From NCBI GenBank assembly GCA_029298735.1, contig JANSLP010000364.1, positions 1 to 31,351 of the forward strand: DNA of 31,351 nt, written 5' to 3'. The stretch comes from Ophiostoma sp. CBS 140.51. Taxonomy: Eukaryota; Ascomycota; Sordariomycetes; Ophiostomatales; Ophiostomataceae. A program made the translations under genes and the position numbers. Positions 1-9,049 of the stretch are shown in pieces. The stretch's first letter is position 1. The number at the start of each line of letters is the position of its first letter. A model generated the notes under the pieces. That model was given only the letters and a program-made list of their open reading frames with translations. It had not been told where the DNA came from and ran no database searches.

Positions 1-182
1 TTCCGCACTCTTCTTTGTCTTTTCCCTCTCCGCCACGGGAAGGATAGCGTACCACACTTTCGAAAGCGGCCATTCAGACCCCAAATATCGACCAAAGGAA
101 AATAAAAATCTGCCTTTTTTGATACAATTATTTTGTAAAACAATTAAGGGAAAGTATTTTTAAACTTTAACATAAGGTCTCA

Positions 183-188
183 TTTATT
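183..188 (-). terminator. Poly(A) signal of the dehydrogenase gene
   Basis: The minus strand reads AATAAA here, 47 nt past the stop codon of the short-chain dehydrogenase, inside an AT-rich 3' region. This is a canonical polyadenylation hexamer at a plausible distance. It is a short motif in AT-rich DNA, so chance occurrence cannot be excluded. Positions 1-234 otherwise hold only AT-rich 3' flank. Confidence 0.4.
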
Positions 189-234
189 TTGTTGAAGCCT
201 TCTTTTTAATCCTTGAACATAAACCATACGCATC

Positions 235-1188
235 TTAATAGTTGCCCGTCGCAACGGCCAACCGTCCACCGTCCACCACCAGCGTCAACCCATTGCAAAA
301 CCCGCCTGCCGGGCTCGCCAGGTACAGAATCGTGCCCGCCATGTCCGAGTCCGTACCGAACCGCCGTGCAGGGATAAACGCCGGGTGCTCATACCCCTCA
401 TTCTCGGGTTCGCGGCCATTTGTAAGCACGGTGGCCAGCTCCGTGGGGAACAGCCCCGGTGCCAGCGCGTTGGCCCGGATCCGGTACGGCGACAGCATGC
501 CCGCCAGCTGTTTTGTGAGTTGCAGGATCGCTGCCTTACTGCCGATGTACGAGGGCGTCGACTGCGGACCCCGCATAAACGCGCTGATGCTCGATGTGAC
601 GACGACCTGGCTCTGTGTGTTGCGCGACACGGCGGCTGTGAGGGGAGCACTCTGCACGTAGCGGTTGCCCTGGTCTAGCAGCTCGAGATAGGCCATGGCC
701 GTGAAAAAGGTGCCCGTCACGTTAATGTGGAACGCCTGCGTCATGTCGGCCATGTCGGCGTCGACAAACATGCGTTGGCGCAGATCGGCCGCAGTGGCAA
801 GACCAGAAGGATCGTAGCGCGGCTTGAGCGGGCCGAGGACGCCGGCATTGGCAATGACCAAATTGACGCCGACCTCCTTGAGGTTGAGGGAAGAAAGGTG
901 GGAGGTGACGGTGTCGACCGACGCCTGGAGGGACGCCTTGTCGCCGACGTCACAGACGACGGGCACGAGGACGTCGCGCTTCTCGTGGGCATTGGCCTCG
1001 GCGGCGGCCGACTCCAAGACATCCTTGCGGCGGCCGAGGATAAACACAAGGCGGGCACCATTGGCAGCAAGAGCGCGGGCCATGGTCAGGCCGATGCCGG
1101 TGCCGCCGCCGGTGATCACGGCCACGAGACCATCGACGCGGAAAAGGCCGGCGGCCTGGAGAGTAGTATGGTTAGGCGGTGCGGACAT
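235..1188 (-). CDS. Short-chain dehydrogenase/reductase (SDR), classical type
   Basis: Single-exon gene for a 317-residue NAD(P)-dependent oxidoreductase; the substrate cannot be told from sequence. A Rossmann fold opens with the glycine motif TGGGTGIG (residues 26-33). It is followed by GRR (52-54), whose arginines after beta-strand 2 suggest NADP(H) preference, the acidic CDVGD adenine-ring motif (80 area), NAG (114-116), the active-site Asn in HINVTG (N156), the catalytic Ser (S199/S200) and the YxxxK pair Y214/K218. The C-terminal GLTLVVDGG signature is typical of FabG-like classical SDRs. Length is slightly above the usual 250-300 because of an insert around residues 120-145. No signal peptide or membrane segment is seen, so it is probably cytosolic. 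The ATG at 1188 is chosen because it lies just before the fold and the upstream DNA is AT-rich and non-coding. Related SDRs include gluconate and rhamnolipid-type reductases, so the role stays open. Confidence 0.93.
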   Translation of the reverse strand: MSAPPNHTTLQAAGLFRVDGLVAVITGGGTGIGLTMARALAANGARLVFILGRRKDVLESAAAEANAHEKRDVLVPVVCDVGDKASLQASVDTVTSHLSSLNLKEVGVNLVIANAGVLGPLKPRYDPSGLATAADLRQRMFVDADMADMTQAFHINVTGTFFTAMAYLELLDQGNRYVQSAPLTAAVSRNTQSQVVVTSSISAFMRGPQSTPSYIGSKAAILQLTKQLAGMLSPYRIRANALAPGLFPTELATVLTNGREPENEGYEHPAFIPARRFGTDSDMAGTILYLASPAGGFCNGLTLVVDGGRLAVATGNY

Positions 1189-2362
1189 GATGGAGGGGAT
1201 GTCGAGTAAATAATAAATAAATAAAAAAGTACTTGTAAGTGTGTATCGTTGGTACCTGCCAAGAGATCAATTGAAAGCTTAATTTGCGTAGGATTGTACA
1301 ATTGTTGCACGTTTTAACTGTCAAATAAATGGAGAGGCTCTAAGTTTGACAGAGCTCGAGTGGGATGGGCTGCGGCTCTTTATTTAAAATCGTGATCCTG
1401 ATTGTCTGTCAAAATGGGGAACTCCGGCCTTTTCGAGGAATCGAAGAATTTACTGAAAAGTACTCCGTACACGTCTCCGATACGACAAGGTGCTTAATCC
1501 TCCAACAAGCCTCAGTCGCCCCTCACCAACGAAACTTGTTCTGCTCGGAAAGGGCGGGGGGAGGATGTAGTGCAACCGGTCCCAGGTTGGCCAGGATGTG
1601 GTAGCTACATTGTTTGTGGTCTGAGAATGGCTTAGACGGAGACGACAGGCCGCAAACCAAGAAAACGCGGAGGCCGATAAGGGAGGCTCCTCCATTAGCT
1701 CGCGGTGAGACAGCATCCTGGAGGAGCCAAACAAAAGAAGTAGATAAAGCGAGAACGCGAACAGCGAGTCGGCCAACTTGCGAAAAGACGACGACCCGAC
1801 ATGTTTCCTCATTGTGTCCTGTGTTGGCCGTATATGCTCGTTGCATCACATCTCTTTGTGAGGGCGACAACGAGGCGCATCTGGCGTGACTAAATGACCG
1901 CCGTATGCGGAATCGGAATTGAATCAGGAGGGTCAAGAATATCGGCAGATTTCCAAGCCGGCATACGAGTTACAATGTTGTTACCCAAAAGAAGGACGAC
2001 AAACATGGCATCATCGACAAAGAAAAGGGCAAAGAAAATACAGAATAACAATACGAATATTATCTATAAGTGTTGGAAGCTAAGGCAACGAGTAAAATAA
2101 AAATATAAAACAAGAAAAATAAGAGCAATCAAGTGTAAAGCAAAAAGCAATAACAAAAACTCAAAAGTAAACCCTATGCCGTCTCCCAAAAATCCCGACC
2201 GGAATAGTATCTCGTGTATTCGTAATTATCCTCTGGCCGCTCTCTACTCCGCTTCTCTCCCGTCTTTGTCTGTGCCTGTTTCTGAGTCTGAGTTTTCGTC
2301 TTCTTTATAGCTGCCTCTCCTCTATCCCAACCCCCACGCAGGTTTGAGCAGCACTCGGACGC
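1189..2362. other. Intergenic region between dehydrogenase and TPS2
   Basis: About 1.2 kb without a convincing gene. The part next to 1188 is the promoter of the minus-strand dehydrogenase: an A/T-rich leader (1204-1226), a TATA-like TATTTAAA at 1381-1388 and three CTGTCAAA/TTTGACAG boxes (1318-1413). The part from about 2000 to 2362 is AT-rich and should hold the TPS2 3' untranslated region. Short reading frames in both directions lack codon bias and known motifs. Confidence 0.6.
1318..1413. promoter_or_regulatory. Three CTGTCAAA / TTTGACAG boxes upstream of the dehydrogenase
   Basis: The octamer CTGTCAAA occurs at 1318-1325 and 1406-1413, and its reverse complement TTTGACAG at 1345-1352. 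All three lie 130-225 nt upstream of the dehydrogenase start codon. The first two form an inverted pair separated by 19 nt. The arrangement resembles binding sites for one regulator; the identity of that factor is unknown. Confidence 0.35.
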
Positions 2363-5300
2363 CTACTCCGGGATGCGGCCCTCGACGGCCGTAATGGCCG
2401 CCAGGTTCACCTCGCCAATCGTTGCCGCAGGACCCGCCGTGCCCGCAAGCAGCGCTACACAGTCAATGACGTCCTCGGGCTCCAGCAAGTGCCAGTTGGC
2501 CAGTGTCACCTTGGTGCTCGCGCCCACCGTCACCGTGAAGAAGTGCTCCGGTTTTACGGCCGCAGGGGTGTCGTCGTCGTGGGGCGTTGACAGGCCGTTA
2601 AGCGCGCGGAACATGTCCTCGTCCGTCGCATCGTCGCCCATGCACAGCACAAACTCGAGCTCGTTATCCTGAGTCGGCTGCTGTTGAGGAGTTTGCGGTG
2701 TTTGGAAACTGCCGTCAGGCGACAGAACACCCGACGTCTCCATCGGCGTGCGCGAGCCAACACTGGCCACACTGCGAATGTCCGAGCCGTACGACGATAC
2801 CAGCCGCTTGACAATCTCGCCCTTGTTGATAAACGTGGGGCGCACCTCCACATTCGCCTTGCCCGCCATCACGTCCACGTCCCACTTGCGCGTCACCGTG
2901 CCTTCAAGCTCCTTGTGGCACTCGCGCGCCATGTGGGCACCCTGCTCAGGGTCGGCCAGGCGGTAGTGCCATGTCAGGGCGCAGCGCTTGCGCTCAATAA
3001 ACGAGCCGGGGACACGATCCGTGTACCTTTGGAAGATCTCAACAACTTCGGTTTGCCAGCCCATGTCCAGCTTCTCCGCCAGGTTCTCCCACTCCTCCTG
3101 GCCCGGGTGGCGCATGAAGCTGCCGTGCTCGGCGCTGAAGCCGAGCTCCTTGATGTGACCCAGGTGGTGGCTCAAGAACTCCTGGTCGCGGCCACTGATG
3201 ATCCAGACGGCGTTGCGGTGGTCGGATGCGAGCGCCGTCAGAGCATTGATAATGGCCTCTGAGGGGACAGCTGCGCTCGGCTCGCGCACAATAGGCGTCA
3301 GGGTACCATCGTAGTCGAAGAGGAAGAGGCGCCGGCGGGCGTCGCGGTACTGCGACAGCAGCGCAGAGCGGTCGAGCAGTGGCGTCGCTGCGACATTGCG
3401 CCGCGAGCTAAGGACGTTGACAAGGCGGTCCATCAGGCTCTTGATCCAGTGCTGCACCGTATTGGTCGTAACGTGCTCGTAGAGATGGTTGTGCATGCGC
3501 GCCAGGTCTTCGGGCGACTTGGTGAGACCTTGCTCGATGGCGTCGGCGACGACGGTGTAGTCCCAAGGGTTGATGTGGATGGCTTCGCGAAGGCTGCCGG
3601 CAGTGCCGCTGAACTCGGAGATGATGAGGGGACCGTGGTTGTCGCGTTGGCAGATAACGTATTCGAGACTGGTCGTGTTCATGCCGTCGCGCACAGAGGT
3701 GATGAGGCCAATGTCACCCGCGCGCAAAAGTGCAAAATATTCGTCTTGGCTGAGGTACTGCGGGTAGTGCTGCACCGGCGAAAATCCCAGTGAACCGTAG
3801 GTACCGTTGATGGCCATGACTAATTCGTTCACGCGACTCGCAATCTTAGCTTCCTCATTGTCGCGGTCCTGGTCCTCCTCAATCGATGTAGGGCTGGTGA
3901 CCTGGATCAGCACCACCCGATCGCGCCATTCGGGGTACTTGGCCAGGAAAGCCTCAAAAGCCAGCAGCTTCTTGTCCACACCGCGAATGCTGTCCAGGCG
4001 GTCGCGGCCCACGATAATCTTCTTGCCGTCGTACATGGTACGTAGGGCCTCGTATTTTTTGGTGACGGCATCGCTCCACGCTAAGCGCTCGACCTTTGCC
4101 ACATCGATTCCAATGGGGAACACGCCAAACTCCACACGCGAGCCGTAAGTGTCGACACCATTTGCATCAGACGTAAAGCCCAGTAGCCGCGTACAACAGC
4201 TAGAGAAGTGACGCGCATAACCGAAACTCTGGAAGCCGATGAGATTGGCGCCGAGCACGCCCTCGAGGATCTCCTTGCGGCGCGGCAGACAGCGGAAGAA
4301 CTCGCTACTGGGGAAGGGTGAGTGCAGGTAGAACGAAATGTACATGTTCGGCGACCGCTGGCGCAGCATGCTGGGCAGGAGCATCAGGTAGTAGTCGTGG
4401 ATAATGACAATGTCGCCAGGCTTGTACAGCTCGGCAATCTTGTTGGCAAACTTCTGGTTCATGCGGTAGAAGTCGGCCCACTGTAGCCGCTCCTTGCGGC
4501 CGTCGGTCGGACCGTGTTGCTTGTAGTGGAAGAGGCCGTACAGCTCGTGCTCGGCGTAGCGTCTCCACCGCGCCTGGTCCTTCAGCCGGATGCCCTCCTC
4601 GGTGTTCTCAGCGGCGTCGTCAGCTAGCCACACGGGCGCCACCTTAATACGGGGATCGTGGGCGAGCTGTTCGTCGAGCCGCTGCATGTCTTCACGGGGA
4701 ATGTACAGACCGTCCTCCGAGTCGTGCTGGGCGGGGGCAGCGGGCTGGAAGCCGTCGACGGGGATCGGCGCAGAGAGTGCGTTCAAGGGAGCGACGGCGG
4801 CCGAGGTGGGAGGAGTGTCGGGCGGTGAGAGGACGTCAATTGGATGGCTGATTTCGCCTGTCCAGGCGACCACAGTGTGGTTCCATGGTGACTCGTCAGA
4901 GGAGAGGTAGGAGAAGGAGTCGAAGAGAGCAGACTGGCCACGGCGGGGTTTTAGGACCTGGGTGAGGGGAAAGTGAAGTTAGTTTAAGCACAGAATTCAT
5001 GATGATGCAATTCCCTCGGGTTCAATTGACCTACCCAGTCGGCACCCTTGCGGTATTCGAGACTGTGGGGGATGTTGAACGTGGCCGAGATGATGTTGCC
5101 GCTGAGGGCAAGGTCCGGATTGCTCTCGCGGATGTGCGACAGGGACTCTCGTCTGGTCGCCATGTCTGCGTTGTTCTCGACGGCTTTCCTGAGCAAATCG
5201 ATGCCCGACTGGCTTTCCTTGAGTGTCTTGACGGTGGCAGCACTGACGGGACCTGAGGAAAGAGACCCAGATCGCAACTTTAGGGGGTTGGTGGGCTTGT

Positions 5301-5577
5301 TGTCACCGAATCGGCCGGGATCGTCGTTGTGTTCACCGTTGTCGAACTCGGGTGTCACAGGAACTCGAGTGACTGTGTCGCGGAGGTGAGGCGGAAGATT
5401 GGGCGAGTCGGTTTGCTCGTGGATGGCGCTCGAAGATGGAGAGAGCTGCTCGTGGTCCGTTTGCGTCCGCGTCTGAGATTGAGTCTGGAGAGAAGGTGAG
5501 GCAGAGTCGGCAGCAGCGTCACTGGTCGAAGTAGTGGAGGTGACCGGCTGGTCTGGAGCTGGCTGTGTCTGGTCCAT
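2363..5577 (-). CDS. TPS2: Trehalose-6-phosphate phosphatase with GT20 domain (Tps2/OrlA type)
   Basis: Two exons, 5577-5035 and 4957-2363, give a 1045-residue protein. The 77-nt intron (GTAGGT donor, CTAAC branch, CCCAG acceptor) joins GADW to VLKPRRG, restoring the conserved fungal Tps2 N-terminus. Residues 1-150 are Ser/Thr/Gln-rich and probably disordered. The GT20 domain runs from LSGNIISATF (158) through HDYYLML (368) and RDGMNTTSLEYV (604-615). The donor-site loop reads RLDSIRG (501-507), where active synthases have RLDYxKG, so this half is probably non-catalytic, as in yeast Tps2. The phosphatase half has DYDGT (D729/D731 nucleophile pair), SGRD and GDDATDED (955-962), all intact, so it should hydrolyse trehalose-6-phosphate to trehalose in the cytosol as part of the trehalose synthase complex. 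A Pro/Gln-rich insert with several SP/TP sites (905-946) interrupts this half. Intact catalytic motifs argue against the regulatory Tsl1/Tps3 paralogues. Confidence 0.95.
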
Positions 5578-5800
5578 GGAGAAGAACTAATTTAGAACGG
5601 AATTTGGGCTGAGAAATGGAAAATGGGGAGCCACAAAGGGGGCACGCAATGAGCAAATAAGACACGTCGTGGGGCGAGGCGCCAGTAAGACCACAGTGGA
5701 ATTGAGGCCACGATGGTTCAGAAAAACACGATAGAAAAGTAAACGAGCAAAGCAAAACGATGTGAAGCAAAACGAGAGATCTTGTCTGTCTTGTCTTTCT

Positions 5801-5830
5801 TTTTCTTTGTGTTTCTTTGTGTTTCTTTGT
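5801..5830. repeat. 10-bp tandem repeat, three copies
   Basis: Unit GTTTCTTTGT is repeated three times (the first copy begins TT). It lies 225-255 nt upstream of the TPS2 start codon, probably within its 5' untranslated region. It is a simple pyrimidine-rich direct repeat with no coding role. Confidence 0.7.
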
Positions 5831-6243
5831 CTGCCAAAAACAACAAAATGATGATGCTAGTGGGGCTGCAAGACAGCACTGATAAGAATCTGAAAAGCCA
5901 ATGAGGGGAACGGCAGTGGTCGACAGGGGCAGCTCAGGTACATAGGGCCAAAAACCAGGTGCGTTGCGTGGAGATTGACGAGAAAGAGGGAAAAGAGGAG
6001 AAAAGAGAGAGAGAAGAAAGGGATGAAGCCAAAAACAAGGCAAGAAATACTCTCAAAGACAAATCGGGCCCGATTGCACCAGATCGTGAATCGCACTTCC
6101 CCAAGACGGCAGGAACAAGCTGCCAACAACCACACACAACGCAGACAAGACGACACAATGGGCAGGCGTTGCAGACAAGCCGTTTCGCTGCATCTATCGC
6201 TCTTTCCCGGGCAATGATGCGTGCTCTCGAACAAGACGCGTTG

Positions 6244-6302
6244 TGATTGGCTGATTGGCAATATCGGAGACGTTCTTGTGGGGCCCCGGGCTTTATGATT
6301 GG
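6244..6302 (-). promoter_or_regulatory. Cluster of three CCAAT boxes in the TPS2 promoter
   Basis: On the minus strand CCAATCA occurs at 6244-6250, 6252-6258 and 6296-6302, in the orientation of TPS2 and 667-725 nt upstream of its ATG. A fourth copy lies at 6719-6725. CCAAT is the known target of the fungal HAP/CBF complex (HapB/C/E). If functional, the cluster puts the TPS2 transcription start roughly 500 nt or more upstream of the ATG. This is inferred from motif clustering only. Confidence 0.4.
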
Positions 6303-8307
6303 AGAGAAACTGGGAAGGAGCTTTGGTGGGGTAAGAGTGGGCGTTGTGTAAAGAGAAACAGCGCTGTCGTCAAGAACGTTCGTTCTTTCTCTGACGATTA
6401 AGAGAGCAGGAGGGGCAAAGACGTTGGAGAAGGACAGGGCAGGCACGATCGGGAGTTGACGAAGAACAAACAACAACGTGAGGCAAGAGCAAGACAAAAC
6501 TCAAGAAAGAAGTGGAAGGTGCAACGCGATATGAAGATGTGCCCCTGACAATCCAGACTCCAAAAATAAAATAGAGCAAGAGCGATCGATCGAGGGACAG
6601 TTGCAAGCACAAGCCAGAACGTAGCGCAAAACTCACCAAAAATTGGTTGACGTAATTATGGGTAGCCAAGAGCTCCTTCTGTATTTCTCTGGCTTGTTGT
6701 CGTCCAAGACGATGAACTTGATTGGACGCGAAGGAGGAAAGAGACCGAGAAAGGAAAGAACAATGGAAGGTAGCAAATCAAGAAACTTAGTTCGGGGGCG
6801 GGAAGAAAAGGAGCTCAAAAGATGAAGCAGGAGAGAAAGTGTGTTTTGTAAACGCTACAGCCGAACGTCGAGATGTCCGCCGATGTGCATGGAACACGAC
6901 AACACGACGAAAAAGAGGGGAAGGCAAGACTTGTGCAGCTGACTGCAAAGAGGTGAGGAGAAGGAAGAAGAGGAGCGACGACGGCGAAAAGAAAGAGACG
7001 ATGTTCAGGTTCTAACGAAAACAGAAGAATTCCCGACAACCGACCGCGGCGCGCGACGAAAAGCTACGATGGCCAGGCCAGACACTCCGCTAGCTTCGTC
7101 CCGACTCGAGGGTGCATGGGCTAAAGTGCGTGACCGCACTCTTTGGCCCGTCAGCTCAGTCGCCAACAGGATGCTTGGCTAGGTCGATTTTGCTGCATCT
7201 TTGCCACAACATCTTTTGAGCAAAGTCTCATACGTTTCTTCAGAATTGAGAGTGCGTGAAAAAGGCTGTACCGGGCCGGGAAATGTGTGGGCAGGCAAGA
7301 CGAAGCTGCTCATTTGCCAGCATGCCAGCGACTGGTACTGCTGGATCGATCTCTTGACGGTTTCCAAGGACGACAACCTTAAAAAAACGGAAGACAAAAG
7401 AAGCAAGCAAACAACAGTCTCCCTCCAATAGGAGCCCCACGCCTGGCCAGCCGCATCCCAAAATGACGTTTCAATTAGCCAAACATGGCCCGAAACTGAG
7501 CTGTCCTCGCAAGATCGGAAAGGGCTGCAAAAACACTGGCGGATGCAAGGACCAAAGGCAGACAAACATGCATCAGCTTAGCCGTGTTTGCCCGACATGC
7601 AAGCTTCCCGTTTTCACATGGGCCAAAAGAGACACTGTCACTGGCTGTGTTGGGCGTCATTTATCTCTCTGTTTCCGTCTCTCTTTCTTTACTTTGCCAC
7701 AAAAGAGAGATGAGAGATGAGAGACAGAAAACAAAACGGCCCTTTTGACCTTTGCATGCCTTTATGCAAGTCGTTTCTCATTTCCGTTCTGCATCCTGCT
7801 CGGGCACTTTTCTTGCCGCGGCAAAGTCAGTCTGAACGAATGCTACACTACCAAACAGAAGAATCAACATGCAAAGCACTTTCTTTTTTGCTTTGAGCTC
7901 TCATGGTCTGGAAAGCTCTTCTCACGCCTAGGCGCTCGCTCGTCATCGTCCAGTTGCGGGAGTATCCTCCGGTAGGATGGTGGGGTGGGGCTTTTGGGTT
8001 TCGGGCCGTTGGGCAAAAACGGCCGGCGAGATGAACAACGGAAACACACTGCAGTGCAGGCCTTTTTGCTGCGCGACAAATATCGACTATCAAAGAGCAG
8101 GCTTGGCCAACGAGAGCAGAAAGAACTTTGATAACGGTGGCATGAGCTCTTTTCTTTCTCAGTCGGGGCTTCTCGGGTACACCAAAGACACAAATTACAC
8201 CAAAGACGGGCCCTGCCGCCTGTCGATCTTGGATTGGCTGCCGTTGTCGTGCAATGGTACGGAATAGGGAAAGAGGTAGCATCCAAGCTAAAGTTACCGA
8301 TGACCGT

Positions 8308-8369
8308 GTAAGTCGAAACCATCCCCGCTTGCCTCTCACTTTAAGGCAACTAGCTAACCTTCAGCACAG
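8308..8369 (+). other. Intron-like element without an assigned gene
   Basis: This 62-nt segment has a consensus donor GTAAGT (8308-8313), a GCTAACC branch-point match (8353-8359) and a CAG acceptor at 8367-8369, all at normal spacing for this genome. The DNA to the right starts a 45-codon open frame at 8387 (begins MAKPREPVKIRQGDIW), but direct splicing would put a stop at the junction in that frame. It may therefore be an intron of an untranslated leader or of a non-coding RNA, or a coincidence. Confidence 0.25.
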
Positions 8370-9049
8370 GATCTAGACCCCCAAACATGGCTAAACCCAG
8401 AGAACCTGTTAAAATCAGACAGGGCGATATCTGGCTTGTCAGTTGCGTCGTGGCTCATGCTGTACGACATGAGGCTTCCAATGAAAGCGGCTACACGTGG
8501 CTGACTTACATGGACGTACCATGATTACTTCACAAGGCTGCGGATATGAGTGGTCGTTTGCGATGCGGCTCAACAAGCAGGCTGGCCACATTCTGCACAC
8601 TGCCTGGCATGGCTAGCTTATATCCAATGATGACAAGAGAATCAAGACGCACAGAAAGTCGTCGAAAAGGAGGAAAGTGAAGTGATTGGCACTTGCATCA
8701 TGATGGTGGATGGCTGCCTGCGGCCTTGTTTGCGGCGGCCATGCTCGCCCGGTTTTTGGTAAGTGAATGCGTTTGCATGTCGTTCACCGTTTGTTGTGTT
8801 TTGGTTATGAGGCTGCATCGGGAAGGAACGACCAGACGCACCTGCCTACTTCACAAGAAGACGGTCACGCTATTATTATCTTGCAAAAATCCGTGCAAAA
8901 ATCAAAACAAAGCTGCAATCAACAATTCAACACAAACTTGATCCCTCCTCCATGCACTGCGCTCTTCTTTTATCGTGAATATCATTTGACTACACGGCAC
9001 ATCCGCATCTCTGCACATCCACCATCTGTATCATCGAGGACCCGGAGGA

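Larger units (their letters stand above)
5578..9049. other. Divergent intergenic region between TPS2 and the helicase
   Basis: About 3.5 kb with no convincing protein gene. From 5580 to about 7000 the plus strand is purine-rich (pyrimidine-rich in the TPS2 sense), typical of a long fungal promoter and leader. It holds a CCAATCA cluster (6244-6302) and a 10-bp tandem repeat (5801-5830). From 7000 to 9049 the composition is mixed. An intron-like element lies at 8308-8369 and a second consensus donor GTAAGT at 8759-8764. Either could belong to an untranslated leader of the helicase gene or to a non-coding transcript. Reading frames here are short and have no recognisable domain. Confidence 0.6.

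Noticed and set aside
6374..6385. Heat-shock-element-like GAACGTTCGTTC upstream of TPS2
   Set aside because: GAAcgTTC fits two HSE units, but the third unit is out of spacing and orientation; a single partial match is weak evidence.
5904..6920. AGGGG/CCCCT stress-response-like elements upstream of TPS2
   Set aside because: Four copies in 1.3 kb is close to the number expected by chance for a 5-mer on both strands.
7463..7720. 85-codon plus-strand frame with seven cysteines
   Set aside because: No signal peptide or spacing pattern, a basic random composition, no promoter signals and no conserved motif.
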